A stretch of 64,000 nucleotides of DNA from Halothiobacillus sp. (GTDB lineage: Bacteria > Pseudomonadota > Gammaproteobacteria > Halothiobacillales > Halothiobacillaceae). The DNA lies in assembly GCA_020061705.1 (NCBI GenBank), contig JAGUXT010000014.1:1-64000 (forward strand), given 5' to 3'. The notes below the pieces were generated by a model. The model had not been told where the DNA came from. It saw nothing but the letters and a program-made list of their open reading frames with translations, and made no database searches. Within the stretch, counting starts at the first letter, position 1. Each line of letters begins with the position of its first letter. The position numbers and the translations under genes are program-made. Of the stretch, positions 40,023 to 49,617 are shown piece after piece.

Positions 40023-40847
40023 TTACACGTCGCGCAAAAGCTCGTTGATGCCGACCTTGCTGCGGGTTTTGGCATCGACTTTTTTTACGATGACCGCGCA
40101 GTAGAGGCTGTACGTGCCGCACTTGGAGGGCAGGTTGCCGGAGACCACCACCGAGCCTGCGGGGACGCGCCCGTAATGCACTTCTCCAGTTTCGCGATCA
40201 AAAATCTTGGTGGACTGGCCGATGTACACGCCCATGGAGATCACTGCGCCTTCTTCGACAATCACGCCTTCAACCACTTCGGAGCGTGCGCCGATAAAGC
40301 AGTTGTCTTCGATGATGGTCGGTGCGGCTTGCAGCGGCTCCAGCACGCCACCAATGCCGACACCGCCGGAGAGGTGTACGTTTTTGCCGATCTGCGCGCA
40401 GGAGCCCACGGTGGCCCAGGTATCAACCATGGTGCCTTCATCGACATAAGCACCGATATTGACGTAGGACGGCATCAGTACGCAGCTCTTGGCGATAAAA
40501 CTGCCGCGACGAGCCATGGCGGTCGGGGCGACGCGGATACCTGCGGCGCGGAATTGTGCGTCGTTCCAGCCAGCGAATTTGGGTTCGACCTTGTCGTAAA
40601 ACTGGATGTCGCCGCCGCCCATGACGCGGTTGTCATTCAGGCGGAAGGACAGCAGCACGGCTTTCTTCAGCCATTCGTTGACCGTCCACTGGCCGACCGC
40701 CTGACGTTCGGCCACGCGCAGGGTGCCGGAATCCAGCAGGCTCATGGCCTCGTTGACCGCATCGCGCACGTCCGTGGGCGCGTTGGCAGGGGTGAAGTCA
40801 GCGCGGTGTTCAAAAGCGTCTTCAATCAGTTTGCGTAGGTTATCCAT
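40023..40847 (-). CDS. dapD: 2,3,4,5-tetrahydropyridine-2,6-dicarboxylate N-succinyltransferase
   Basis: DapD succinylates tetrahydrodipicolinate, the committed step of the succinylase branch of lysine/diaminopimelate synthesis. The 274-residue product has the helical N-terminal domain ([17 protein letters not shown]) and then a left-handed beta-helix of hexapeptide repeats (about residues 105-250), with [20 protein letters not shown] and [16 protein letters not shown]. The start at 40847 has a clear AGGAGA site; an upstream extension would read through a repeat. It is probably cotranscribed with dapC, which lies 65 bases upstream. Confidence 0.96.
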   Translation of the reverse strand: MDNLRKLIEDAFEHRADFTPANAPTDVRDAVNEAMSLLDSGTLRVAERQAVGQWTVNEWLKKAVLLSFRLNDNRVMGGGDIQFYDKVEPKFAGWNDAQFRAAGIRVAPTAMARRGSFIAKSCVLMPSYVNIGAYVDEGTMVDTWATVGSCAQIGKNVHLSGGVGIGGVLEPLQAAPTIIEDNCFIGARSEVVEGVIVEEGAVISMGVYIGQSTKIFDRETGEVHYGRVPAGSVVVSGNLPSKCGTYSLYCAVIVKKVDAKTRSKVGINELLRDV

Positions 40848-40869
40848 GGGGTTCTCCTGAAATAGTGAA

Positions 40870-40910
40870 TCAAATTCCCCTCGGCCTTGGGCGGAGGGGT
40901 AGGGGTGAGG
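40870..40910. repeat. CCCTCACCCC-type repeat between dapC and dapD
   Basis: Read on the minus strand this is CCCTCACCCCTACCCC, followed by a hairpin with arms CCCCTCCGCC and GGCCGAGGGG (one mismatch). C-rich repeats of this look are common between genes in proteobacteria. It may modulate dapD expression within the operon, which is inference. Confidence 0.5.
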
Positions 40911-40912
40911 GT

Positions 40913-42094
40913 TTAAAGGGTTTGGCAAAAGGTCTTGATGCGTTGCGCGGCATCCAGGCATTCGTCGAGTTCGGCCACCAGTGCCATGCGTACATAGCCT
41001 GCGCCTGGATTGATGCCATCGATTTCACGCGAGAGATAGCTGCCGGGTAGCACGGTAATGTTTTGTTCGGCGTACAGGCGGCGGGCAAATTCGGTGTCCA
41101 GGATCGGTGTTTTTGCCCACAGGTAAAACGCACCGTCCGGCATGGTGACATCCAGCGTGCCTGCCAGAATGTCCAGCACACGGGTGAACTTGTCCATGTA
41201 CAGGGCACGATTCTGTTCGACATGCACTTCATCATTCCATGCGGCGGCACTGGCGATCTGGGTGGGCGGGGGCAGGGTGCAGCCGTGGTAGGTTCGATAC
41301 AGGTGATAGCCCTTGAGAATCTCCGCGTCCCCCGCCACAAAACCGGAGCGCAGGCCGGGCAGGTTGGAGCGTTTGGATAACGAGTGAAACACCACGCAGC
41401 GGGCGAAATCATCGCGCCCAAGCCTTGCGCAGACTTCAAGCAGACCCACCGGTGGTTCGGCGTAATACAGCTCGGAATAGCACTCGTCAGAGGCAATTAC
41501 GAAATCATGTTCATCCGCCAGTTCGATCAGGCGGCGGTAGGCAGATTCCGGCAGCACGGCTCCGGTGGGGTTGCCGGGCGAGCAGACGTAGATCATCTGG
41601 CAGCGTTGCCAAACTTCGGCGGGGATAGTGTCAAAATCAGGCAGAAAACCGTGCTCGGCAGGCGTGGAATAAAACCACGGCTCGGCTCCTGCCAGATAGG
41701 CCGCGCCTTCGTAGATTTGGTAGAACGGATTGGGCATCAGCACGAGCGGATTTTCTGCCCGGTTGACCACGCACTGGGCAAAGGAGAACAGCGCCTCGCG
41801 CGTGCCGGATACCGGCAGAATTTCATTCGCAGGATTGACCTTGGCACCAAAACGCCGTTGCAACCAGCCCGCAATCGCAACGCGCAAGCTTTCATTGCCG
41901 CGTGTCAACGGATACTGCCCAAGGCCATGCAGATGATGAATCAGCTCTTCGACCACAAAGGCAGGCGAGGCGTGCTTCGGCTCGCCGATCGACAGCGCAA
42001 TGTGCTCAAGATGCGCGGGCGGCGTGCTGCCTGCCTTGAGTTGGGCGAGCTTTTCAAACGGATAAGGCTGCAAATGGCCAAGATCGGGGTTCAT
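40913..42094 (-). CDS. dapC: Succinyldiaminopimelate transaminase
   Basis: DapC is a class I/II PLP aminotransferase that makes N-succinyl-LL-diaminopimelate. The 393-residue product has [12 protein letters not shown] near the N-terminus, the substrate-binding SPGNPTG, the PLP-pocket DECYSELYY and the Schiff-base lysine in [16 protein letters not shown], followed by the C-terminal domain (LPGSYLSRE). The N-terminus [16 protein letters not shown] is typical of DapC. It sits directly upstream of dapD and is divergent from the VOC gene. Confidence 0.94.
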   Translation of the reverse strand: MNPDLGHLQPYPFEKLAQLKAGSTPPAHLEHIALSIGEPKHASPAFVVEELIHHLHGLGQYPLTRGNESLRVAIAGWLQRRFGAKVNPANEILPVSGTREALFSFAQCVVNRAENPLVLMPNPFYQIYEGAAYLAGAEPWFYSTPAEHGFLPDFDTIPAEVWQRCQMIYVCSPGNPTGAVLPESAYRRLIELADEHDFVIASDECYSELYYAEPPVGLLEVCARLGRDDFARCVVFHSLSKRSNLPGLRSGFVAGDAEILKGYHLYRTYHGCTLPPPTQIASAAAWNDEVHVEQNRALYMDKFTRVLDILAGTLDVTMPDGAFYLWAKTPILDTEFARRLYAEQNITVLPGSYLSREIDGINPGAGYVRMALVAELDECLDAAQRIKTFCQTL

Positions 42095-42148
42095 GGAAGT
42101 GCAAAGCTGGTGGAGAATGGCGCGGAAGTATACTCGAACAGGTGGATT

Positions 42149-42532
42149 ATGACGCGCGCGAACACGATTTTAGGCTTGCATCATGTCAGCGTCCTGGTAG
42201 CGGATACGGCGCAAAGCCTACGCTTTTACAGCGATGTATTGGGTTTGCAGACGGTTGAACGCCCTGATCTGGGCTTTCCCGGTGCGTGGCTGGCCTTGGG
42301 GGCGCAACAACTGCATTTGATGGAATTGCCCAATCCGGATGCGACCCAAGGCCGGGTGGAACATGCCGGACGTGATCGGCATTTTGCTGTGCAAGTGGCC
42401 GCGCTGGAACCGTTTGAAGCTCGATTGGACGCGGCAGGAGTGGCATACACGCGCAGCCGTTCCGGGCGGGCTTCGATTTTTTGCCGCGACCCGGATGGCA
42501 ATGGGGTGGAGTTGATGGAGGTAATGTTGTGA
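42149..42532 (+). CDS. VOC (glyoxalase/bleomycin-resistance fold) protein
   Basis: This 127-residue protein is a single VOC module pair: [19 protein letters not shown] with the first metal-ligand His, LHLMEL near residue 57, RHFAVQV in the second half and a final [15 protein letters not shown] with the last Glu ligand. All the usual metal ligands are present. The substrate cannot be assigned; it could be a dioxygenase-like or glyoxalase-like enzyme. The start was set at ATG 42149 (AGGTGG upstream), and a longer frame would run antisense into dapC. It overlaps the prmC start by four bases. Confidence 0.85.
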   Translation: MTRANTILGLHHVSVLVADTAQSLRFYSDVLGLQTVERPDLGFPGAWLALGAQQLHLMELPNPDATQGRVEHAGRDRHFAVQVAALEPFEARLDAAGVAYTRSRSGRASIFCRDPDGNGVELMEVML

Positions 42533-43383
42533 GTGCTGCCAGCATAGCGTCCGCCCTGCGTCTGGCGCAGGCGAGTTTGCCGGATTCCGATAGCCCGCGT
42601 GCTGATGCGGAAATTCTGCTGGCGCATGTGCTTGGGAGACCGCGCAGCTATCTTTTGACTTGGCCGGAAAAAGAGCTTTCAGCCGATGAACAGGCCGCAT
42701 TCGAGGCTTTGCTGGCGCGGCGGGCAGCAGGTGAGCCGGTGGCTTATCTGATGGGGTCGCGTGGGTTTTATGGTCTGGATTTGGCGGTGTCGCCTGCGGT
42801 GCTGATTCCGCGCCCGGAGACGGAGTTATTGGTGGAGGCGGCTTTGGCGCGCTTGCCCGCCGGGTCGTGTCGCGTCGCGGATTTGGGTACGGGGAGCGGG
42901 GCGATTGCCTTGGCTCTGGCTAACGAATCAAGACATGAGCGCAAGGATGTGCAGGTCGTGGCGGTGGATGTGTCGCCGGACGCGCTGGCACAGGCGCGGG
43001 TGAATGCGCAGACGTTGGGTCTGGCGGTGGATTTTCGTCTGGGCGATTGGTGTGGCGGTTTGGCTGATGACATGTTCGACCTGATCGTAAGCAACCCGCC
43101 CTATATCCGGGCGGATGATGTGCATCTGACTTTGGGTGATGTGCGCTTTGAACCGCTGCTTGCACTGGCTTCCGGCGCGGATGGGCTGGATGCGATCCGC
43201 GCCATCATGGCCTGTGCGCCTGCACATCTGAAGCCTGGCGGATGGCTGCTGTTTGAACATGGCTACGATCAGGCCGACGCGGTGGCCGCTTTGCTGTGCG
43301 CGGCGGGCTGGCAGGCGGTGGAGTCGTTGTGTGATTTGCAAGGGCATGCACGGGTGACACTCGGACAGCGTTCTGTGGAATAA
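42529..43383 (+). CDS. prmC: Release factor glutamine methyltransferase PrmC
   Basis: PrmC (HemK) methylates the GGQ glutamine of peptide release factors RF1 and RF2. The 284-residue product has an N-terminal helical domain (about residues 1-80), SAM-binding motif [17 protein letters not shown] near residue 118, and the catalytic NPPY motif in SNPPYI (Asn189). The start is GTG 42529, with GGAGG seven bases upstream and a GTGA overlap with the VOC stop, so translation is coupled. Length is normal. Confidence 0.94.
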   Translation: MSAASIASALRLAQASLPDSDSPRADAEILLAHVLGRPRSYLLTWPEKELSADEQAAFEALLARRAAGEPVAYLMGSRGFYGLDLAVSPAVLIPRPETELLVEAALARLPAGSCRVADLGTGSGAIALALANESRHERKDVQVVAVDVSPDALAQARVNAQTLGLAVDFRLGDWCGGLADDMFDLIVSNPPYIRADDVHLTLGDVRFEPLLALASGADGLDAIRAIMACAPAHLKPGGWLLFEHGYDQADAVAALLCAAGWQAVESLCDLQGHARVTLGQRSVE

Positions 43384-43418
43384 TCAGCGCCACTTTTTCT
43401 ATTCTCGAGTTGATTCCA

Positions 43419-44462
43419 ATGGACGAAAACCGCAAGAAGGCTTTAGCCGCTGCCTTGGCACAGATTGATAAGCAGTTTGGCAAGGGCACGGTGATGCTGA
43501 TGGGCGATAGCAGTGTCTCGCGTGATATAGACGTTGTCTCCACTGGTTCGCTCGGCCTCGATATTGCCCTGGGCATCGGTGGTTTGCCGCGTGGTCGGGT
43601 CGTGGAAATCTACGGCCCGGAATCTTCAGGTAAAACCACCTTGACGCTGCAAGTGATTGCCGAAGCGCAAAAGCTGGGTGGCGTGTGCGCCTTTGTGGAT
43701 GCGGAACATGCGCTAGACCCAACTTATGCGAGTAAATTGGGCGTTAAGGTGGATGATCTTTTGGTGTCGCAGCCGGATACCGGTGAGCAGGCGCTGGAAA
43801 TCACCGACATGCTGGTGCGCTCGAATGCGATTGATGTGGTGGTGATCGACTCGGTGGCGGCGCTGGTGCCGAAGGCAGAAATTGAAGGCGAGATGGGCGA
43901 TTCGCACGTCGGCTTGCAGGCGCGTTTGATGAGTCAGGCGCTGCGCAAGCTGACTTCGAACATCAAGCGCTCGAATACGCTGGTGATTTTCATCAACCAG
44001 ATTCGGATGAAAATCGGCGTGATGTTTGGCAGCCCGGAAACCACCACCGGCGGCAATGCGCTGAAGTTTTATGCCTCGGTGCGTCTGGATATTCGCCGCA
44101 TTGGTGCAGTGAAAAAAGGCGAGGAAATCGTTGGTAATGAAACCCGCGTTAAAGTGGTTAAGAACAAAATGGCACCGCCGTTCAAGCAAGTCGAGTTTGA
44201 GATTCTCTACGGCGAGGGTATTTCGCGCGCTGGCGAGGTAATTGAACTGGGTGTGGCGAATGGATTTATTGACAAGTCCGGCGCGTGGTACAGCTATAAC
44301 GGCGAGAAAATTGGCCAAGGTAAGGAAAATGTACGTTTGTGGCTGAAAGAGCATCCCGAAAAAGCCACGGAAATTGAAAACAATATCCGCGCTAAATTGA
44401 TGCAAACGGGCGTAGGCAGTCGCGCGGTAGATAGTGATGAGGCGCTGGTCGAAGAGTTCTGA
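43419..44462 (+). CDS. recA: Recombinase RecA
   Basis: RecA forms filaments on single-stranded DNA, drives strand exchange and activates LexA self-cleavage. The 347-residue product has Walker A GPESSGKT near residue 66, MAW-like [10 protein letters not shown], Walker [13 protein letters not shown], loop L1/L2 regions ([29 protein letters not shown]) and the acidic C-terminus ([10 protein letters not shown]). ATG 43419 gives the family N-terminus [16 protein letters not shown] 43410 is a possible alternative three codons earlier. No gammaproteobacterial LexA box with CTG-N10-CAG spacing was found upstream. recX follows after four bases. Confidence 0.97.
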   Translation: MDENRKKALAAALAQIDKQFGKGTVMLMGDSSVSRDIDVVSTGSLGLDIALGIGGLPRGRVVEIYGPESSGKTTLTLQVIAEAQKLGGVCAFVDAEHALDPTYASKLGVKVDDLLVSQPDTGEQALEITDMLVRSNAIDVVVIDSVAALVPKAEIEGEMGDSHVGLQARLMSQALRKLTSNIKRSNTLVIFINQIRMKIGVMFGSPETTTGGNALKFYASVRLDIRRIGAVKKGEEIVGNETRVKVVKNKMAPPFKQVEFEILYGEGISRAGEVIELGVANGFIDKSGAWYSYNGEKIGQGKENVRLWLKEHPEKATEIENNIRAKLMQTGVGSRAVDSDEALVEEF

Positions 44463-44466
44463 GTTT

Positions 44467-45006
44467 ATGCCGCGTTTGGATGACGATACAGGACTCGACC
44501 TCGGTTTTGTTGCCGGGCACGACGATTGGGGTGATGCCCCAGCTGCCTCATCCACCGTACCGGATGCCCATGATCTTGCCCTGCGTCTGCTCACGCGGCG
44601 CGAACACGCCAGTGGCGAGCTGGCGCGCAAACTGCAACAGCGCGGCGTTTCACGCGAACAGGCGCAGGAGGCTCTTGCAGCGTTGAATGAACAGGGCTGG
44701 CAAAGTGATACGCGTTTTGCCGAACAGTTTGCGCGTGACCATGCGGCGCGTGGCGACGGACCGCTGAAAATTCGTGCTGCCTTGCAGCAGCGGGGTGTGA
44801 AGGCAGCGCTGATTGACGAAGCGTTGCGCGCATTGGAGGTTGACTGGTTGGCCGCTGCTTGTGCGGCGCGTGGCAAGCGCTTTGGTGATGAATTGCCGCA
44901 GAATGCTGCCGACAGTATGCGCCAGCAACGTTTTTTGATGACGCGAGGTTTTAACGCCTCGGATGCTCGCGCAGCAGTACGCACCCGTCACTTTGAGCAA
45001 GATTGA
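44467..45006 (+). CDS. recX: Regulatory protein RecX
   Basis: RecX binds RecA filaments and limits their growth. The 179-residue product has an acidic N-terminal extension (about residues 1-40), then three-helix repeats typical of RecX: ALRLLTRREHASGELARKL, QRGVSREQAQEALAALNEQG and the MTRGFNASDARAAV ending. It starts four bases after the recA stop, so translation is probably coupled at a low rate. ATG 44467 was chosen over an ATG inside recA. Confidence 0.9.
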   Translation: MPRLDDDTGLDLGFVAGHDDWGDAPAASSTVPDAHDLALRLLTRREHASGELARKLQQRGVSREQAQEALAALNEQGWQSDTRFAEQFARDHAARGDGPLKIRAALQQRGVKAALIDEALRALEVDWLAAACAARGKRFGDELPQNAADSMRQQRFLMTRGFNASDARAAVRTRHFEQD

Positions 45007-45056
45007 ACACGCAATGTTGAACACGATTGAATCCATGACTTTAACCAAGATTGAAC
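44998..45056. repeat. Direct repeat CAAGATTGAAC around the recX-alaS gap
   Basis: CAAGATTGAAC occurs at 44998-45008 (spanning the recX stop) and again at 45046-45056, just before alaS. Two more TTGAA units lie between, at about 45017 and 45027. The gap looks like a degenerate tandem duplication of the recX end. Confidence 0.5.
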
Positions 45057-45060
45057 CCGT

Positions 45061-47745
45061 ATGAATACCGCTGAAATCCGTCAGAGCTTCCTTGAATTTT
45101 TCCAGTCCAAAGGCCACACCATTGTGCCGTCAAGCAGTCTGGTGCCGGGGGATGACCCTACCCTGCTGTTTACCAACGCGGGCATGAACCAGTTCAAGGA
45201 CGTGTTTCTGGGCTTCGATCAGCGCCCGTATGTGCGCGCTGCCAGTAGCCAGAAGTGCGTGCGGGCAGGTGGGAAGCACAATGACCTGGAAAACGTGGGC
45301 TATACCGCGCGCCATCACACCTTTTTCGAGATGCTGGGCAACTTCAGCTTTGGTGATTATTTCAAGCGCGATGCGATTAGCTACGCCTGGGAATTGCTCA
45401 CCGAGGTTTACCAGCTGCCCAAGGACAAGCTCACGGTCACGGTGTATGCCGAGGACGATGAGGCGTATGACATCTGGACACAGGAAATCGGTGTGCCCGC
45501 CGAGCGCGTGATTCGCATCGGTGACAACAAGGGCGCGCGCTACGCTTCGGACAACTTCTGGGCGATGGGCGACACCGGCCCCTGCGGCCCTTGCACCGAG
45601 GTTTTTTATGACCACGGCGAGCACATCTGGGGCGGTCCACCCGGATCAGCCGAGGAAGATGGCGACCGCTACATCGAGATCTGGAACAACGTGTTCATGC
45701 AGTTCAACCGCGATGAACATGGCGTGATGCACCCGCTGCCCAAGCCCTCGGTCGATACCGGCATGGGCTTGGAGCGCATTACGGCGGTGTTGCAGCATGT
45801 GCACGCCAATTATGAAATTGATTTGTTCCAGGCGCTGATCCGCGCTGCTGCGCGTGAAACAGCCTGCACGGATTTGGACAGCCCTTCGCTCAAAGTGCTG
45901 GCCGATCATATCCGCGCGTGTTCTTTCCTGTTGGCCGACGGGGTGATTCCGGGCAACGAGGGGCGTGGGTTCGTCCTGCGCCGCATCATCCGCCGCGCAA
46001 TTCGTCACGGTTACAAGCTGGGCGTGCGCACGGCGTTTTTCCATAAACTGGTGCCGGATCTGGTGGCACAAATGGGCGCGGCCTACCCCGAGCTGGTGCA
46101 GCATCAGGTGCGCATTATGGCGACCTTGAAGCAGGAAGAAGATCGCTTCTTCGAGACCATCGAGCATGGCATGGACTTACTTATGGAATCGTTGGGTTTC
46201 CGTAAATCAAGCAATCTTGGGGTAGAAATTTGGCATGATGTCACTACAGTGACACCAGCAGTTTCTCGTCCGGAAGTATTTAGTGGGGAACTTGCCTTCA
46301 AGCTGCACGATACCTACGGCTTCCCCTTGGATTTGACACAGGATGTGTGTCGAGAGCATGGCGTTAACGTTGATGTTGCGGCTTTTGATAAGGCAATGTC
46401 CCATCAAAAGGAACAAGCGCGTGCGGCAGGCAAGTTCAAGATGGCGACCAATCTGGAGTACGACGGGCCAGTCACCACCTTCCATGGTTACGAGAGCCTG
46501 GATGCCAGCGGCAATGTGCTTGCGCTGTACAAGGACGGCGTGGCGGTCAATCAGTTGAATGAAGGCGAGATGGGCGTGGTGGTGTTGGATGACACGCCGT
46601 TTTATGCCGAATCCGGTGGTCAGGTTGGTGACCGTGGCGAGCTGCGTTCGGTGCATGGCATTTTTGCGGTTGAAGACACGCAGAAAATCCAGGCCAGCGT
46701 GTTTGGTCATCATGGCGTGGTCAAAACCGGCACGTTGAGCGTGGGCAATGGGGTGACTGCGCGCGTGGATGTGCAGGCGCGTATGCGTACCATGCGCAAC
46801 CATTCGGCCACGCATCTTCTACACAAGGCGCTGCGCGAAGTGCTGGGCACGCATGTGCAGCAAAAGGGCTCGCAGGTTGACCCGGACAAAGCCCGCTTCG
46901 ATTTTGTGCACAACCAACCGATGACGAATGCGGAAATCCGTCGCGTGGAAAACCTGGTCAATGCCGAAATTCTGGCCAACACGCCGACACAAACTCGCGT
47001 GTTACCGATTGCCGAAGCGCAGACTCTGGGCGCGATGATGCTGTTTGGCGAGAAGTATGGGGATGAAGTGCGTGTGCTGGACATTGGCTCGTCACGCGAG
47101 CTGTGTGGCGGCACCCATGTCAGCCGTACCGGTGACATCGGCCTGTTCAGCATCACGGCGGAAGGTGGCGTGGCCTCGGGTGTGCGTCGCGTTGAGGCGG
47201 TGACCGGTGATAACGCGCTGGTCTACATGCAGGGCATGGAAACGGCGCTCGGTGGCGTGGCGGGCACGCTCAAGGTGCTGCCGAAAGAAGTTCCGGCACG
47301 GGTGAATGCGGTACTCGATCAGGTGCACAGGCTTGAGCGTGAGTTGTCAGCACTGAAAGGACGCTTGGCCACGGCCCAGCGTGCCGAACTGCTGCAACAG
47401 GCGATTGAGGTCAATGGTGTATGGGTGCTTGCTGCGAGCATGGACGATGCGGACAGCGAAACCCTGCGCGAGTCGCTGGACAAGCTGCGTGATCGACTTG
47501 TGCATGCCGTGATTGTGCTGGGCAGTGTGACCGAGGAAGGGCGCGTGCTGCTGGTGGCAGGCGTGACCCCCGCGCAGACCAAGCAGATCAAGGCCGGTGA
47601 GCTGGTGAATTTTGTCGCTCAGCAGGTCGGCGGCAAGGGTGGCGGTCGTCCCGACATGGCGCAGGCAGGCGGCACGCAGCCGGAAAATCTGCCCGCTGCA
47701 TTGGCGAGTGTGTTGGCGTGGACGCGTGATCGCCTGGCAAGTTAA
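45061..47745 (+). CDS. alaS: Alanyl-tRNA synthetase
   Basis: AlaS charges tRNA-Ala and hydrolyses mischarged Ser- or Gly-tRNA-Ala. The 894-residue product begins [19 protein letters not shown], has the class II core ([27 protein letters not shown] region), the editing domain with [13 protein letters not shown] and ELCGGTHV zinc ligands, and a C-terminal oligomerisation domain. It is somewhat longer than the E. coli enzyme. Part of the excess is a block of about 20-25 residues near 378-405, encoded by A+T-rich sequence with unusual codons (46194-46285). Gene order recA-recX-alaS-csrA is conserved in gammaproteobacteria. Confidence 0.96.
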   Translation: MNTAEIRQSFLEFFQSKGHTIVPSSSLVPGDDPTLLFTNAGMNQFKDVFLGFDQRPYVRAASSQKCVRAGGKHNDLENVGYTARHHTFFEMLGNFSFGDYFKRDAISYAWELLTEVYQLPKDKLTVTVYAEDDEAYDIWTQEIGVPAERVIRIGDNKGARYASDNFWAMGDTGPCGPCTEVFYDHGEHIWGGPPGSAEEDGDRYIEIWNNVFMQFNRDEHGVMHPLPKPSVDTGMGLERITAVLQHVHANYEIDLFQALIRAAARETACTDLDSPSLKVLADHIRACSFLLADGVIPGNEGRGFVLRRIIRRAIRHGYKLGVRTAFFHKLVPDLVAQMGAAYPELVQHQVRIMATLKQEEDRFFETIEHGMDLLMESLGFRKSSNLGVEIWHDVTTVTPAVSRPEVFSGELAFKLHDTYGFPLDLTQDVCREHGVNVDVAAFDKAMSHQKEQARAAGKFKMATNLEYDGPVTTFHGYESLDASGNVLALYKDGVAVNQLNEGEMGVVVLDDTPFYAESGGQVGDRGELRSVHGIFAVEDTQKIQASVFGHHGVVKTGTLSVGNGVTARVDVQARMRTMRNHSATHLLHKALREVLGTHVQQKGSQVDPDKARFDFVHNQPMTNAEIRRVENLVNAEILANTPTQTRVLPIAEAQTLGAMMLFGEKYGDEVRVLDIGSSRELCGGTHVSRTGDIGLFSITAEGGVASGVRRVEAVTGDNALVYMQGMETALGGVAGTLKVLPKEVPARVNAVLDQVHRLERELSALKGRLATAQRAELLQQAIEVNGVWVLAASMDDADSETLRESLDKLRDRLVHAVIVLGSVTEEGRVLLVAGVTPAQTKQIKAGELVNFVAQQVGGKGGGRPDMAQAGGTQPENLPAALASVLAWTRDRLAS

Positions 47746-47803
47746 CCGTGCATATTTGCTGATTTTTTAAGGCTTTTTTATTAAACTTGCCGACTTCGTG
47801 ATG

Positions 47804-47827
47804 ACCCGCAAAAGCGGGTTGTTTTTT
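47804..47827 (+). terminator. Rho-independent terminator after alaS
   Basis: ACCCGC (47804-47809) pairs with GCGGGT (47814-47819) around AAAA, followed by TGTTTTTT. It ends the recA-recX-alaS transcript. Confidence 0.75.
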
Positions 47828-47829
47828 AT

Positions 47830-47853
47830 AAAACGTCCAAGTATGACGTTTTT
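47830..47853 (+). promoter_or_regulatory. Second hairpin in the alaS-lysC gap
   Basis: AAAACGTC (47830-47837) pairs with GACGTTTT (47845-47852) around a seven-base loop, with more T after it. It follows the alaS terminator immediately and ends 27 bases before lysC. It may be a second termination step or a lysC leader element. The gap is too short for a lysine riboswitch. Confidence 0.45.
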
Positions 47854-47880
47854 ATGGCATTTACATATGGTGCTGATGGC

Positions 47881-49116
47881 ATGGCATTGATTGTTCAAAA
47901 ATACGGCGGAACCTCGGTCGGCACGGTTGAGCGCATTGAGAAAGTCGCCGAGCGGGTGATGCGCTGGCGCGCGGCGGGGCATGACATTGTGGTGGTGACT
48001 TCGGCCATGAGCGGTGAAACGAACCGTTTGCTCGGTATGGCGAAGGGGATTGACGCGAACGCCACCCCGCGTGAGCTGGATATGTTGGCGGCGACGGGCG
48101 AGCAGGTGACGATTGCGCTGCTGGCGATTGCGCTGCAAAAACGCGGTCAGGAAGCGCGCTCGTACACAGGTGGGCAGGTGCGCATTTTGACTGATGACGC
48201 GCATACCAAGGCGCGCATTCGCGAGATTGATACGCAGCGTATTCGTGATGATCTACGCGCCGGGCGTGTGGTGGTGGTTGCGGGTTTTCAGGGCGTGGAT
48301 GATGACGGCAATATCACGACCCTGGGACGCGGTGGCTCGGACACCAGCGGTGTAGCTCTGGCAGCGGCGTTAAAGGCGGATGAGTGCCAGATCTATACCG
48401 ATGTGGATGGTGTGTACACCACCGATCCACGCGTGGAGCCGAAGGCCCGTCGCCTGGATAAAATTACCTTTGAAGAAATGCTGGAAATGGCCAGCCTGGG
48501 TTCAAAAGTGTTGCAGATTCGTTCGGTCGAGTTTGCTGGCAAATACAATGTGCCGCTGCGGGTTTTGTCGAGTTTTGATGAGGGTGCGTTTGAGGATCAT
48601 CCCGGCACGCTGATTACCTATGAGGAAAATGGTATGGAAGAGGCTTTGATTTCAGGCATTGCGTTTAATCGTGATGAGGCACAGTTGACGATCAAGGGTG
48701 TGCCGGATGCGCCGGGTGTGGCCTACCGTATTCTGGGGCCGATTGCGGATGCCAATATCGAAGTGGATATGATCGTGCAGAACATTGGTGCAGACGGCAC
48801 CACGGATATGACGTTCACCGTGCATCGTAATGATTACAGCAAGGCGATGGACGTATTGGAAGGCGTTGCCAAGGATGTGGGCGCGCGTCAGGTTGCCGGA
48901 CTTGCCAATATTGTGAAGGTTTCGGTTGTGGGTGTGGGTATGCGTTCCCACGCGGGCATTGCCAGCACCATGTTCGCTGCTCTGGCACGCGAAGGTATCA
49001 ACATCCACATGATTTCGACCTCGGAGATCAAAATTTCCGTTGTACTGGATGAAAAATATCTGGAGCTTGCGGTGCGAACCCTGCACGAAGCGTTTGGGCT
49101 GGACAAAGCCGCATAG
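47881..49116 (+). CDS. lysC: Aspartate kinase
   Basis: Aspartokinase phosphorylates aspartate, the first step to lysine, threonine, methionine and diaminopimelate. The 411-residue product has the kinase domain (VQKYGGTSVGTVERIEKVA, TTLGRGGSDTSGVALAAAL, YTDVDGVYTTDPR) and two C-terminal ACT domains (about residues 265-340 and 345-411: PDAPGVAYRILGPIA, GVGMRSHAGIASTMF) for feedback inhibition. I chose ATG 47881 to give MALIVQKYGG; an in-frame ATG nine codons earlier is an alternative. An internal start at 48634 may produce a separate beta chain. The terminator upstream implies it has its own promoter. Confidence 0.95.
   Translation: MALIVQKYGGTSVGTVERIEKVAERVMRWRAAGHDIVVVTSAMSGETNRLLGMAKGIDANATPRELDMLAATGEQVTIALLAIALQKRGQEARSYTGGQVRILTDDAHTKARIREIDTQRIRDDLRAGRVVVVAGFQGVDDDGNITTLGRGGSDTSGVALAAALKADECQIYTDVDGVYTTDPRVEPKARRLDKITFEEMLEMASLGSKVLQIRSVEFAGKYNVPLRVLSSFDEGAFEDHPGTLITYEENGMEEALISGIAFNRDEAQLTIKGVPDAPGVAYRILGPIADANIEVDMIVQNIGADGTTDMTFTVHRNDYSKAMDVLEGVAKDVGARQVAGLANIVKVSVVGVGMRSHAGIASTMFAALAREGINIHMISTSEIKISVVLDEKYLELAVRTLHEAFGLDKAA
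48622..49116 (+). other. Probable internal translation start for an aspartokinase beta chain
   Basis: Inside lysC, GAGGA (48622-48626) lies seven bases before an in-frame ATG at 48634, which begins MEEALISGIAFNRDEAQ, exactly at the start of the ACT regulatory region. Alpha2-beta2 aspartokinases of several bacteria use such an in-frame internal start. The beta chain would be 160 residues long. Expression is inferred, not seen. Confidence 0.5.
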
Positions 49117-49124
49117 GCATAGTG

Positions 49125-49153
49125 TCGACCGCCGGCTTTTACTCTGCTATGTT
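49125..49153 (+). promoter_or_regulatory. Predicted csrA promoter
   Basis: TCGACC (49125-49130) and TATGTT (49148-49153) are 17 bases apart, and TG at 49145-49146 extends the -10. It would start transcription about 40 bases before csrA. Confidence 0.45.
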
Positions 49154-49201
49154 CAGCCTCATGCGGTTTCATGGCAGATTGAGTAGCCCAAGGAGAGAAC
49201 G

Positions 49202-49417
49202 ATGTTGATTTTGACCCGTCGTGTTGGAGAAGTGTTACGCATTGGTGATGATGTTTCGATCACCATTCTGGGTGTGAAAGGCAACCAGGTGCGTATTGGT
49301 ATTGATGCGCCCAAGGATGTTGCTGTCCACCGCGAAGAAATCTACCAGCGTATCAAACGCGAAGGTGATACGGGTGAGGTGGGTGACGATACGTTTGAGG
49401 ATGACGTGGAGCGTTGA
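49202..49417 (+). CDS. csrA: Carbon storage regulator CsrA
   Basis: CsrA is a small RNA-binding dimer that controls translation by binding GGA motifs in leaders. The 71-residue product begins [17 protein letters not shown] and has the conserved core ([32 protein letters not shown]), including the RNA-contact residues Leu4, Arg6 and Arg44. It is about ten residues longer than the E. coli protein because of an acidic tail ([11 protein letters not shown]). A strong AAGGAGA site precedes the ATG. The place between alaS/lysC and a tRNA-Ser is conserved. Confidence 0.97.
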   Translation: MLILTRRVGEVLRIGDDVSITILGVKGNQVRIGIDAPKDVAVHREEIYQRIKREGDTGEVGDDTFEDDVER

Positions 49418-49446
49418 TTAATTCTCGCGTGGATAGCATATTCCGC

Positions 49447-49475
49447 TTGCCAGAGTGGGGATGCGCGGCTAAAAT
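49447..49475 (+). promoter_or_regulatory. Predicted tRNA-Ser promoter
   Basis: TTGCCA (49447-49452) and TAAAAT (49470-49475) are separated by 17 bases. The start point would fall within about five bases of the mature tRNA 5' end. Confidence 0.65.
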
Positions 49476-49486
49476 GCGCCCTCTTT

Positions 49487-49576
49487 GGAGACATGGCCGA
49501 GTGGCTGAAGGCGCACCCCTGCTAAGGGTGTATAGGGGAAACTCTATCGAGGGTTCGAATCCCTCTGTCTCCGCCA
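49487..49576 (+). tRNA. tRNA-Ser (anticodon GCU)
   Basis: The acceptor stem GGAGACA (49487-49493) pairs with TGTCTCC (49566-49572), followed by discriminator G and encoded CCA (49574-49576). The anticodon stem CACCC/GGGTG holds loop CTGCTAA, with anticodon GCT at 49521-49523 reading AGC and AGU. The long variable arm and GGTTCGAAT T-loop fit tRNA-Ser. Confidence 0.97.
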
Positions 49577-49584
49577 TAAAATTC

Positions 49585-49617
49585 AAAAAAGCCCATGAAG
49601 TTCATGGGCTTTTTTTT
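49585..49617 (+). terminator. Rho-independent terminator after tRNA-Ser
   Basis: GCCCATGAA (49591-49599) pairs perfectly with TTCATGGGC (49601-49609). Six A precede the stem and eight T follow. Confidence 0.9.

Noticed and set aside
43373..43387. Candidate LexA box upstream of recA
   Set aside because: The spacing is CTG-N9-CAG, not N10, and it overlaps the prmC stop codon.
47746..47880. Lysine riboswitch upstream of lysC
   Set aside because: The gap is only 135 bases and already contains a terminator and a second hairpin; none of the conserved riboswitch core is visible.
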